A program made the translations under genes and the position numbers. Positions 7,984 through 15,682 of a stretch of 42,652 nucleotides of DNA are shown piece after piece. The stretch spans positions 1 to 42,652 of the forward strand of contig QCUL01000024.1 of NCBI GenBank assembly GCA_003210755.1, given 5' to 3'. The notes under the pieces are model-generated. The model saw nothing but the letters and a program-made list of their open reading frames with translations, did not search any database and had not been told where the DNA came from. This DNA is from Synechococcus sp. AG-679-C18 (lineage in GTDB: Bacteria; Cyanobacteriota; Cyanobacteriia; PCC-6307; Cyanobiaceae). How positions within the stretch are numbered: position 1 is the stretch's first letter; each line of letters starts with the position of its first letter.

Positions 7984-8885
7984 TGAGGTTCAAATCGTGC
8001 GATCACCTTTAATCCAGCGAGTTGAGACACTCTCTTTGCAGATTCAGGTGCTAGAGCCACGTCCACCTCAATGACCCTGGCGTCTGCATCTCCAGTGGGA
8101 TCCGTGGAAAGAACTCTTCGTTGTCGCACTTGCGGGGTAATTCTCTTTACTAGACCTTCGAGAGAGCCTTTGAAACCTCCATTTTCGCTGATCAGGTTGA
8201 CGGATTGACCGATGAAAATTCGATTGATATCGGATTCGTAGACTTCAATCAAAGCTTCCATATTCTGGCTCGCTCCCACTTCCAGTACACCATCGCTGCC
8301 AGGTCTTTCTCCAACTCGGCTGTGGATTTTCAACACAACACCATCAATTGGAGACGACAGTTCACTGTCAGCAAGATCGACTTCAAGTCCACGCCGCTGA
8401 GCGGTCAATTCCACTCCTTTCCTTTGGAAGCGCCTCAGTTCATCTTGCTTTTCTTCCAGAATCACCATTGTTGCTGCTCCTACATTTGCCGCGGCGGCAT
8501 AACGGGCGACCTCACGTTTTTGAAACTCCGCTTCAATTGATACGGAGCGAATTTGTACATCAAGTTCAGAAATTTCAGCTTCGATCTGTGGGCGATTATC
8601 GAAAACGGCTAAAACCTGACCTTTCTGGACATTGTCGCCTTCGTTGATGAACAGTGAGGCCACACGAGGAGTACCGCCAAAATTGCGGTTTGGAGCTGCT
8701 AGACGTCGCACATCACCAGCTGGCTTCAGCTGACCGAGTGCAGCAACCGCTTCCGGAACGCGTGCTTTCGGCGTTTCAGCAGGTGTGATTTCTTTTGGTG
8801 CGGGCCGACGAGCAATCCACACACCCGTTCCGATCACGAGTGCGCCAACAATGCCGGCTGTTACGAGAAGAGGGAGACGATTCAC
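7980..8885 (-). CDS. devB: DevB-family HlyD-like membrane fusion protein
   Basis: A 301-residue periplasmic adaptor. The N-terminal membrane anchor is at about residues 4-24. A lipoyl-like half follows ([11 protein letters not shown]), then a helical hairpin near residues 105-165, the second half (Ser-Pro-Ile-Asp-Gly-Val-Val-Leu) and a beta-barrel with Pro-Glu-Ser-Ala-Lys-Arg near the end. The frame is open upstream to an ATG at 9002, but that would overlap pcyA by 121 bases in the same strand. The GTG at 8885 makes a GTGA overlap with the pcyA stop and places the anchor at the N-terminus, so I prefer it. It should bridge DevAC to an outer-membrane channel. Confidence 0.87.
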   Translation of the reverse strand: MNRLPLLVTAGIVGALVIGTGVWIARRPAPKEITPAETPKARVPEAVAALGQLKPAGDVRRLAAPNRNFGGTPRVASLFINEGDNVQKGQVLAVFDNRPQIEAEISELDVQIRSVSIEAEFQKREVARYAAAANVGAATMVILEEKQDELRRFQRKGVELTAQRRGLEVDLADSELSSPIDGVVLKIHSRVGERPGSDGVLEVGASQNMEALIEVYESDINRIFIGQSVNLISENGGFKGSLEGLVKRITPQVRQRRVLSTDPTGDADARVIEVDVALAPESAKRVSQLAGLKVIARFEPQ

Positions 8886-9619
8886 TGAAGAGGTGGTGGA
8901 TCGTCGAAAAGCATCTCCTCGATGTAGCGATCTGCCCAAGCGCTGCCGAATGCTTTCTCTAAGACGCGGCGTGTCTTGTCGTTGCGTTTTTGTTGCCGGC
9001 AATAGGAAAGTTGTCCTTTATGACGATTAATCGTAGTGAGTTCATCGAGAGCATCGGGAGTTGTGGCCACAATCGCTTGCCCAAGGATGTCGAGATATGC
9101 AGCAACAAGATCAACGAACCAGTTTTGTTCCTGTTGATTAATAGGTCGGATGAATTTCACGTAAGGAGAAAAAATAGTTCCCCATGCTGGAAGTTCTCGT
9201 ACCTGTTCAAATGGCGGCAATTTCATTGCGCTAAGAGGCTCGCTGATCGCAAGAGGTAAGGCCTCGCAAACGGGGGAAAGATCCACAATGGCTGCTGAAA
9301 TACCAGCTGGGCTGGCGACGATATCGGCGCCAAAAATCGGCAAGTCGAAACGCGGATCTGGGAAAAAGACGCAGTGAAGGATCTGTAACCCCATGCCCAA
9401 TCGAGCAATTTCAAGATGCAATTTTCGTAGACCAAGGCATTGATGCAGTTCGTTGCGAATGAACAGCGATTCTCCATCCAGCAAGCCGCTAATCGCTTCC
9501 AGTGCAGGGTCTACTGCGAGGGAACTAAGACTTGGTAGAGACGTTCTACAGGTACGAATTTGCTCTGCTAGGGAGATCACCAGCGGATGCAACTCAAGGC
9601 CGTTGGTGGATTCGGACAT
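8882..9619 (-). CDS. pcyA: Phycocyanobilin:ferredoxin oxidoreductase PcyA
   Basis: A 245-residue ferredoxin-dependent bilin reductase that would convert biliverdin IXalpha to phycocyanobilin, the chromophore of phycocyanin and allophycocyanin. Residues Glu70, His82 and Asp99 fall in the contexts of the substrate-binding Glu, His and Asp known from Synechocystis PcyA (76, 88, 105), a constant offset of six. The block Phe-Gly-Ala-Asp-Ile-Val-Ala is clear. The ATG at 9619 gives normal length; the frame continues open upstream into the divergent peptidase gene but that part has no family match. The gene is first in a unit with devBCA and overlaps devB by four bases. Only 24 bases separate it from the divergent M16 gene, so promoters must lie inside coding sequence. 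Confidence 0.93.
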   Translation of the reverse strand: MSESTNGLELHPLVISLAEQIRTCRTSLPSLSSLAVDPALEAISGLLDGESLFIRNELHQCLGLRKLHLEIARLGMGLQILHCVFFPDPRFDLPIFGADIVASPAGISAAIVDLSPVCEALPLAISEPLSAMKLPPFEQVRELPAWGTIFSPYVKFIRPINQQEQNWFVDLVAAYLDILGQAIVATTPDALDELTTINRHKGQLSYCRQQKRNDKTRRVLEKAFGSAWADRYIEEMLFDDPPPLQ

Positions 9620-9643
9620 CAGTCCAGCGAGGGACAGCACAGA

Positions 9644-10936
9644 ATGGGACTTTGCCACGGGACCCTGACTGAGATCGCCACCGGCCCTGGGCTGCAGCAT
9701 CAGCTCATGAATAACGGCTGCCGAACCGTCAGTGCGGTGATGCCAGATGCTGCACTCACTTGCCTTGATTTTTGGTGCCGGGGTGGGAGCACCTGGGAGG
9801 TTCCGGGGGAGGAGGGCCTGGCCCATTTTCTTGAGCACATGGTCTTTAAGGGAAGCGCGACCCTTCAAGCCGGTGAATTTGATCGCCGCATCGAGGCGCT
9901 TGGTGGCAGCAGCAATGCGGCTACAGGGTTTGATGATGTGCACTTTCATGTTTTGGTGCCCTCCAATTGCGCGCAGGAAGCGCTGGATCTACTTCTTGAT
10001 CTCGTGCTGGATCCTGCGCTGAGAGAGGAGGCTTACGGCATGGAAAGGGATGTTGTTCTGGAGGAAATCGCCCAGTATCGGGATCAACCTGATGAACAGG
10101 TGTTCCAAAATCTGCTAACTCAGAGCTTCGGACAACACCCTTATGGCCGGCCAATCCTTGGTTGGGAAAAGAGCCTGATTAACAGCACTCCCGAGACCAT
10201 GCGCCACTTTCACAACAGGAGGTATCGCGGCCCCAACTGTTGTCTTGCGATTAGCGGTGCTGTCTCATCGCACCTGTTGGAACAGATCAAGTCAAGCCGT
10301 TTAACCCAGCTTGAAAACAACCTTCTTGATGAAACGAAAGCGGGATCTTTTTTCAATTCCATTGCTTTTCAGAATGGACGTCAAACCACCCGCTTCCCGC
10401 GCCTCGAAGCAGCGCGTTTGCTGATGGCTTGGCCCATGGCCGCAGCGAACGATCAAGCCAGGGTGATGGGTGCTGACTTGGCCACCACACTCTTGGCCGA
10501 AGGGAGACGCAGTCGTTTGGTGCAAAGGCTGAGGGAAGACCTGCAGATCGTGGAATCAATTGATATGGATGTCACGGTGTTGGAACAGGGAAGTGTGGTG
10601 ATGCTGGAGGCCTGCTGCCCTGAAGAACAGATTGAACGCGTGGAATCGGTGATTGATGAGGAATTGAAACGATCAACTGTGGATGCAATCGGGGACGAGG
10701 AACTTCACCGAGCGCAGCAATTGGTTGGTAACGGACTTCGTTTCAGCCTTGAAGCTCCGGGATCCGTAGCTGCCATTGCAGGATCCCAAGCTTTATGGGG
10801 ACGAACCCATAACTTGCTGTCTCCGCTAAGTCATATGGAGACCTGGACAGCGGAACGGTTGCAGAGTTCATTGCTGCCTCTTCTTCAATGCGATCAAGCG
10901 TTCACGTTGTTGGCTTTGCCGGAGGACTCGCTATGA
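9644..10936 (+). CDS. M16 family zinc metallopeptidase (active type)
   Basis: A 430-residue protease with the inverted zinc motif His-Phe-Leu-Glu-His at residues 61-65 and a downstream Glu in Arg-Asp-Val-Val-Leu-Glu-Glu-Ile about 75 residues later, as in mitochondrial and bacterial processing peptidases. Two M16 half-domains fill the length. It probably degrades or processes peptides in the cytoplasm; the substrate is unknown. The frame is open to 9587, inside the divergent pcyA, so the ATG at 9644 is used; starts further in are possible. The next gene, an M16 relative without the zinc motif, overlaps its stop as ATGA, and the pair probably forms a heteromeric enzyme. Confidence 0.9.
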   Translation: MGLCHGTLTEIATGPGLQHQLMNNGCRTVSAVMPDAALTCLDFWCRGGSTWEVPGEEGLAHFLEHMVFKGSATLQAGEFDRRIEALGGSSNAATGFDDVHFHVLVPSNCAQEALDLLLDLVLDPALREEAYGMERDVVLEEIAQYRDQPDEQVFQNLLTQSFGQHPYGRPILGWEKSLINSTPETMRHFHNRRYRGPNCCLAISGAVSSHLLEQIKSSRLTQLENNLLDETKAGSFFNSIAFQNGRQTTRFPRLEAARLLMAWPMAAANDQARVMGADLATTLLAEGRRSRLVQRLREDLQIVESIDMDVTVLEQGSVVMLEACCPEEQIERVESVIDEELKRSTVDAIGDEELHRAQQLVGNGLRFSLEAPGSVAAIAGSQALWGRTHNLLSPLSHMETWTAERLQSSLLPLLQCDQAFTLLALPEDSL

Positions 10937-12192
10937 ATCAGACCGATCTGGTTTTGGATCCGGTACAGACACCGGGAGTTTTGGCTGCAAAATTGTGGAT
11001 TGGCCGCGGCAGCGCAGTTGATCCGATCGGGCAGAGAGGTGCTCATCAATTGTTGGCATCTGTTCTGACACGGGGTTGTGGTGGTCTTGATGCCATGCAA
11101 ATGGCAGATCTTGTTGAAGGTTGTGGTGCTGGTCTGCGCTGCGATACCCACGAAGATGGTTTGCTCATCAGCCTGAAATGCCGAGATCTAGATAGTTCAA
11201 AGCTGCTGCCTTTATTGGGCTGGATGTTGCATTCCCCTCATTTGAATAAGGAGCAAGTGAGCTTGGAGAAGGAACTCAGTCTTCAAGCTCTGCAAAGGCA
11301 GCGGGAAGACCCATTCCATTTGGCTTTTGATGGTTGGCGCCATTTGGCTTACGGCTCAGGTCCTTACGGTCATGACCCCCTTGGAGTTGCTGATGAGCTG
11401 GGGTCTATCACTGCAGATTCTCTTCGGCCGATTGCAAAATCACTCAGCGAAGATGGAGCCACCTTGGCCTTATCGGGTTCGATCCCAGCGGGATTGTTGG
11501 ACCAACTTCAATCCGATGGCATTGGCCCACTGCCACAGCCTGAACGATCGATTTCAAAAGTTGAAGAGGCGAGCGGTCATGAACAGCTCACCTCGAAACC
11601 AACCGTTCGTCTCCAACCTCAACCCACGGAGCAGGTGGTCATGATGCTTGGCCAGCCCACTCTCCCTCATGGACACGCTGATGACTTGGCACTTCGTTTG
11701 CTTCAAACGCATCTAGGAACAGGAATGTCGAGCTTGCTCTTTCGCAGGCTTCGCGAAGACCATGGTGTTGCTTACGACGTGGGCGTTCACCATCCAGCAA
11801 GAGCCATGGCCTCCCCGTTTGTTCTGCATGCATCCACCGCGATCGACAAGGCGATGACCACCCTGGATTTACTCATGCTGAGTTGGCAGGAATTGGTGGA
11901 ACAAACGCTTCAGACCGCTGATCTCAATTTGGCTTGTGCAAAATTTCGAGGTCATTTGGCCCATGCCTCACAAACAACTGGGCAGAGAGCCGAGCGGCGA
12001 GCTCAACTAAGAGGTCTCGGCTTGCCCGACGACCACGATCAACGCTGTATGAAGGCTCTGGAGACTCTTGATGGCCCTGCATTGCGAGTCGCGGCATCTC
12101 GACATCTGACGACTCCTCTCCTCAGTCTTTGCGGACCAGAATCGGCGGTCGAACCGCTTGCAGAACGTTGGAATAAGGCCTTTGGTGCCTAG
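10933..12192 (+). CDS. M16 family protein lacking the zinc motif
   Basis: A 419-residue partner of the preceding peptidase. At the place where the zinc motif should be, the sequence reads His-Gln-Leu-Leu-Ala, so the second metal-binding His and the catalytic Glu are missing. The glycine-rich region near Asp-His-Gly-Val-Ala-Tyr-Asp-Val (about residue 275), typical of the substrate-binding partner in two-chain M16 peptidases, is kept. The start at 10933 overlaps the upstream stop as ATGA; an earlier in-frame ATG at 10888 would overlap by 49 bases. Its 3' end overlaps the sipA-like gene by four bases, tail to tail. Confidence 0.88.
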   Translation: MNQTDLVLDPVQTPGVLAAKLWIGRGSAVDPIGQRGAHQLLASVLTRGCGGLDAMQMADLVEGCGAGLRCDTHEDGLLISLKCRDLDSSKLLPLLGWMLHSPHLNKEQVSLEKELSLQALQRQREDPFHLAFDGWRHLAYGSGPYGHDPLGVADELGSITADSLRPIAKSLSEDGATLALSGSIPAGLLDQLQSDGIGPLPQPERSISKVEEASGHEQLTSKPTVRLQPQPTEQVVMMLGQPTLPHGHADDLALRLLQTHLGTGMSSLLFRRLREDHGVAYDVGVHHPARAMASPFVLHASTAIDKAMTTLDLLMLSWQELVEQTLQTADLNLACAKFRGHLAHASQTTGQRAERRAQLRGLGLPDDHDQRCMKALETLDGPALRVAASRHLTTPLLSLCGPESAVEPLAERWNKAFGA

Positions 12193-12419
12193 CTCGTCGT
12201 TTCGTTATTTGCAGGACATAGCCGATCAATCGGAATTAGGAATGTGCCACGGCGAAAACGAACAGCGGCTGTTTCAAGAGGATGAAGTGCGACCACCGAA
12301 CCTGATTCGTCACTTCCAACCAGGTCGGAAGGACGAAGCATTGGCATGGGATCTGCTGTTTTGAGATAAGGCTGCGGGCTAATCAGTCGAACTTGGTCAC
12401 CGATTGAAATGGTCATCAC
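12189..12419 (-). CDS. SipA-like small regulatory protein (DUF3148)
   Basis: A 76-residue protein built around the block Tyr-Leu-Lys-Thr-Ala-Asp-Pro-Met-Pro-Met-Leu-Arg-Pro at residues 18-30, which I associate with DUF3148/SipA. In Synechococcus elongatus and Synechocystis, SipA binds the histidine kinase NblS and alters signalling in the light and nutrient stress response. The SH3-like beta pattern (Gly-Asp-Gln-Val-Arg-Leu near the start, Val-Arg-Phe-x-x-Gly-Thr-Phe-Leu later) fits. Whether it acts on an NblS homologue here cannot be told from this window. The start is one of two adjacent ATGs; the gene diverges from bioY with a short shared promoter region. Confidence 0.75.
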   Translation of the reverse strand: MMTISIGDQVRLISPQPYLKTADPMPMLRPSDLVGSDESGSVVALHPLETAAVRFRRGTFLIPIDRLCPANNETTS

Positions 12420-12472
12420 ACCTAGGCAATCACCCTCTACTACAGCAGGATGGAGGCAGTTGTTGTTTGTCC

Positions 12473-13045
12473 GTGCGCGCTCTTGCCACTTGGAGCGGCG
12501 CGATCGCAGGTCTACTGCTGATCCTTGTGGGAAGTCTCGTTCCAGCTGCTGTGCTGTTGCCCACAGCTGAATTTCCGACCCGTGTGCTGAGTTTGCCCAG
12601 TACCTGGCAAGTCCCAGCTCTGTTGTTCTGTGGTCTTGTGTGTGGTCCTCGTGCTGGTGTGATGGCAGCTGTTGCCTACATCACAATCGGCTTGGTTGAT
12701 CTGCCTGTGTTTCATGACGGAGGAGGTTTCGGCTATGTGCTGACCCCTGCCTTTGGTTATCTCGCCGGTTTTGTTCCAGCAGCCTGGCTTACGGGGCGTC
12801 TTGCGCATCAATCAGGGATGAATGATCTGGCTCGCCTCACCTTGGCTGGTGTCGCAGGCGTGATCACGATTCAGCTCTGCGGAATTCTTAATTTGCTTCT
12901 TGGAGCGAGTTTGAACCGTTGGAGTGATTCTCTCCCAGAACTGCTGTTCAGTTACAGCCTCGGTCCATTGCCAGCTCAACTGGCACTATGCGTTGCTATT
13001 GCCTTGCTTGCGTTGCCCATTCGTCGCTTGCTTTGGATCGAATGA
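12473..13045 (+). CDS. bioY: BioY-family biotin transport protein
   Basis: A membrane protein of about 190 residues with five or six hydrophobic segments and the BioY-type stretch Phe-Cys-Gly-Leu-Val-Cys-Gly-Pro-Arg-Ala-Gly, then Ala-Tyr-Ile-x-Ile-Gly-Leu-x-x-Leu-Pro-Val-Phe and Gly-Gly-Phe-Gly-Tyr-Val-Leu-x-Pro-x-Phe-Gly-Tyr. It would be the substrate-binding (S) component of a biotin energy-coupling transporter, or act alone. Start choice is uncertain: a GGAGG at 12452-12456 sits 10 bases before a TTG at 12467 and 16 before the GTG used here, and an ATG at 12404 would overlap the divergent sipA-like gene. Its stop overlaps the lspA start as ATGA. Confidence 0.85.
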   Translation: MRALATWSGAIAGLLLILVGSLVPAAVLLPTAEFPTRVLSLPSTWQVPALLFCGLVCGPRAGVMAAVAYITIGLVDLPVFHDGGGFGYVLTPAFGYLAGFVPAAWLTGRLAHQSGMNDLARLTLAGVAGVITIQLCGILNLLLGASLNRWSDSLPELLFSYSLGPLPAQLALCVAIALLALPIRRLLWIE

Positions 13046-13530
13046 TGAGCCGTAGCCACCGCATGATCAGGCGTCGCCTTGTTCTTCTCATCGGTTTGCT
13101 GATCTTGCTTCTAGATCAAGTCAGCAAATACTGGGCTCGCAGCCACATCTCTCCAGCACAGGTGCAACCATTTGTTCCTGGATTGCTCCAGTTTCGATTG
13201 GTTCGCAACACAGGAGCAGCTTTCAGCATGTTGAGCGATGCGACCTCTCTGCTCGGGATCCTCAGCCTGCTTGTTGCCATTGGGTTGTTGGGCTGGATTT
13301 GGCGATCCAAGCGCTTTCATCTCTGGTTAGGTCTTGCGCTTGCCTTTCTGCTGGGCGGAACGCTGGGTAATGGCATCGATCGCTGGCAACTCGGCTATGT
13401 CACTGACTTTTTGGAGCTGGTTCCGTTCCGTTTTCCCATCTTCAATGGAGCGGACATCGCCATCAATCTTGCAGTCCTTTGCTTTGCCATCGACGCTTTT
13501 TCTCAACGGCATGGACAAGCAAAATCCTGA
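13042..13530 (+). CDS. lspA: Signal peptidase II (lipoprotein signal peptidase)
   Basis: A 162-residue four-helix membrane aspartyl protease that removes signal peptides from lipid-modified prolipoproteins. The two catalytic aspartates are Asp113 in Gly-Asn-Gly-Ile-Asp-Arg and Asp138 in Phe-Asn-Gly-Ala-Asp-Ile-Ala-Ile-Asn. The conserved Asn-Thr-Gly-Ala-Ala-Phe-Ser block is at 56-62. The ATG at 13042 overlaps the bioY stop (ATGA); a second ATG follows at once at 13045 and a third at 13063. The 3' end overlaps the penicillin-binding protein gene by 20 bases, so translation of the two is probably linked. Confidence 0.95.
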   Translation: MMSRSHRMIRRRLVLLIGLLILLLDQVSKYWARSHISPAQVQPFVPGLLQFRLVRNTGAAFSMLSDATSLLGILSLLVAIGLLGWIWRSKRFHLWLGLALAFLLGGTLGNGIDRWQLGYVTDFLELVPFRFPIFNGADIAINLAVLCFAIDAFSQRHGQAKS

Positions 13531-15682
13531 TTTGCGACCCCCAGCCCAGCTGATTATTCATCAGCTGGATCGAACGGATCGATCGATCCCCCTGCATGGC
13601 GATTGTTATCGGATTGGACGCGAAGGCCCTCTAGAGCTCACCATTGATCACCCGGCAGTCAGCCGCCTACACGCTTTGCTTCAACGAAAGGGGAGGCAGT
13701 GGATTCTTCAGGATCTGGACTCTACTAATGGCTTGTGGTGGCAGGGCAGACGGGTCAAACAGCTTGAACTACGTGACGGAGACGTCGTTCAGTTTGATCC
13801 TGCTGTCGAAACCACAACTCCTTCCCTCCAATTCAAGTGTGCTGCTGCGTTACAGCGTCATCGATTGGAGCGCTGGCTTGGCTTGTTGTTGCTGGGGTGC
13901 TTGGGAGGTAGTGGAATTCTGCTGGTGTCATCAAGCATCAGCATGCCGCTGCGAGGGCAGCTGGCGAGGGTGCGTGGTCCAGTTGCGATTTATGACGGCA
14001 ATAACAGTCCACTGGCCTCAGTTGATTCAAGTCGTCATCGCGAGCTCAGATCACTGAATGCCTTCTCCCCTCTGCTCGTTAACGCGCTGCTGAGTAGTGA
14101 AGACAACCGTTTTTGGTGGCATCCAGGAGTGGATCCCATCGGAACTCTTAGAGCATTCAGCACCAACTTGCTCGGAGGGCAAGTGCTGGAGGGAGGAAGC
14201 AGTCTCACTCAGCAGTTGGCCAGGAGCTTATACCCCGAATATGTGGGAAAAGGAGACTCTCTCGCGCGGAAATGGAAAGAACTTCTTGTTGCTCTTCAGT
14301 TGGAAAACCGATTCAGCAAAAGCCAATTGCTTCTGAGCTATCTCAATCGCGTTTACTTGGGTGTTGGCTGGGGATTTGAAGACGCTTCGCGCCTCTTCTT
14401 TGATCAATCAGCAGCTGATCTGAATGTGCAGCAAGCAGCGCTTCTTGTGGGACTTTTGCCATCACCTAATGGCCATGACCCCTGCCAGTTTCCACAGCGA
14501 GCTCTGAAAGCACGCAATCGGGTGATCAACAAAATGGCCGATGGAGGTCGGCTGTCCTTGGAGCAGGCACGTCTCGCGCGTCGGCAACCGATTCAGTTGG
14601 CAAAAGGGGCTTGCAGTCGCGAACAGATCAGCCGGTCGGCACCCTTCTACACCGATCAAGTTCGTCGCGATCTCACAGCATTGGTTGGACCTGACGTTGC
14701 TGATGAGGGCAACTTCCTGATCGAAACCCATTTGGATCCAGTTCTGCAGTCCGTTGTGGAACGGCAATTAAACACTTTGCTTAAGAGCTCTTCCACGCTT
14801 GGCGTCCAAGAAGGTGCAGCTGTTGTTCTGGACAGCAGGACTGGGGGAGTGCTTGCCATCGCTGGCGGTCGTGACTATCGATCTAGTCAATTCAACCGGG
14901 CCTCGATGGCGATGAGGCAACCAGGCAGCACTTTCAAATTGATCACCTATCTAGCGGCATTTGAGAAGGGGCTGAAACCCAACGACACTTTGGATTGCAG
15001 TCCGCTGATGTGGGGTGGTCAACGCTTCGACAGCACTTGTACTGGAAAACTGACGCTTGCCAGTGCCTTCGCGTCAAGTCACAACACCGCAGCCTTGCGC
15101 TTGGCCCAACATGTGGGCTTGGCGCAGGTTGTAAAGCAGGCGAGACGACTCGGTATTTCTACCCCGTTAGATGCCGTACCGGGGCTTGCTCTTGGGCAGA
15201 GCGAGGTTCGTTTGATTGAACTTACAAGTGCCTATGCGGCCGTTGCTAACGGCGGCATCTGGCACTCTCCAACCACCATTCGCCGTCTGCTTGATGCGGA
15301 AACTTGCCGCTCTGACAGTCCACGCGGTTGCGGCAGTCTGAGTGGAGGTGGCAGCGATGGAGATGACAGTCAACGCCGTTCCGCTCGTCAAGTTTTGAAG
15401 CCGCAAACGGCACTGCACATGCAGGGCTTAATGAGGTCTGTCATTCGTAGCGGAACAGGGCGTGCAGCTGCTCTCGGTGGTCAGGAAGGAGGGAAAACTG
15501 GGACAACTAATGATGGTCGAGACTTGCTGTTCATTGGGTATGAACCAAGCCGCCATTGGGTTCTAGGTATCTGGCTTGGTAATGATGACAACAGTCCCTC
15601 AAAGAGTTCCAGCGCATTAGCGGCCTCTCTTTGGAGCAGGATCATTCGTGCTGCTGGACGCGGCAGCGTGTCAGGCGGATGA
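13511..15682 (+). CDS. Class A penicillin-binding protein with N-terminal FHA domain
   Basis: A 723-residue bifunctional peptidoglycan synthase with an added phosphothreonine-reading module. Residues 25-95 form an FHA domain (Arg-Ile-Gly-Arg at 34-37, Ser-Arg-Leu-His at 51-54, Ser-Thr-Asn-Gly at 71-74). One membrane segment lies at 122-143. The GT51 glycosyltransferase part has Ser-Ser-Glu-Asp-Asn-Arg-Phe (Glu197 catalytic) and Gly-Gly-Ser-Ser-Leu-Thr-Gln-Gln-Leu near 228-236. The transpeptidase part has Ser473-x-x-Lys476, Ser-His-Asn at 523-525 and Lys-Thr-Gly-Thr-Thr at 662-666. The N-terminal FHA would face the cytoplasm and could tie wall synthesis to a Ser/Thr kinase. It overlaps lspA by 20 bases and the next gene by four. 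Confidence 0.93.
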   Translation: MDKQNPDLRPPAQLIIHQLDRTDRSIPLHGDCYRIGREGPLELTIDHPAVSRLHALLQRKGRQWILQDLDSTNGLWWQGRRVKQLELRDGDVVQFDPAVETTTPSLQFKCAAALQRHRLERWLGLLLLGCLGGSGILLVSSSISMPLRGQLARVRGPVAIYDGNNSPLASVDSSRHRELRSLNAFSPLLVNALLSSEDNRFWWHPGVDPIGTLRAFSTNLLGGQVLEGGSSLTQQLARSLYPEYVGKGDSLARKWKELLVALQLENRFSKSQLLLSYLNRVYLGVGWGFEDASRLFFDQSAADLNVQQAALLVGLLPSPNGHDPCQFPQRALKARNRVINKMADGGRLSLEQARLARRQPIQLAKGACSREQISRSAPFYTDQVRRDLTALVGPDVADEGNFLIETHLDPVLQSVVERQLNTLLKSSSTLGVQEGAAVVLDSRTGGVLAIAGGRDYRSSQFNRASMAMRQPGSTFKLITYLAAFEKGLKPNDTLDCSPLMWGGQRFDSTCTGKLTLASAFASSHNTAALRLAQHVGLAQVVKQARRLGISTPLDAVPGLALGQSEVRLIELTSAYAAVANGGIWHSPTTIRRLLDAETCRSDSPRGCGSLSGGGSDGDDSQRRSARQVLKPQTALHMQGLMRSVIRSGTGRAAALGGQEGGKTGTTNDGRDLLFIGYEPSRHWVLGIWLGNDDNSPSKSSSALAASLWSRIIRAAGRGSVSGG

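Noticed and set aside
8348..8647. Plus-strand frame inside devB
   Set aside because: Antisense shadow of a well-conserved adaptor gene, without start signals.
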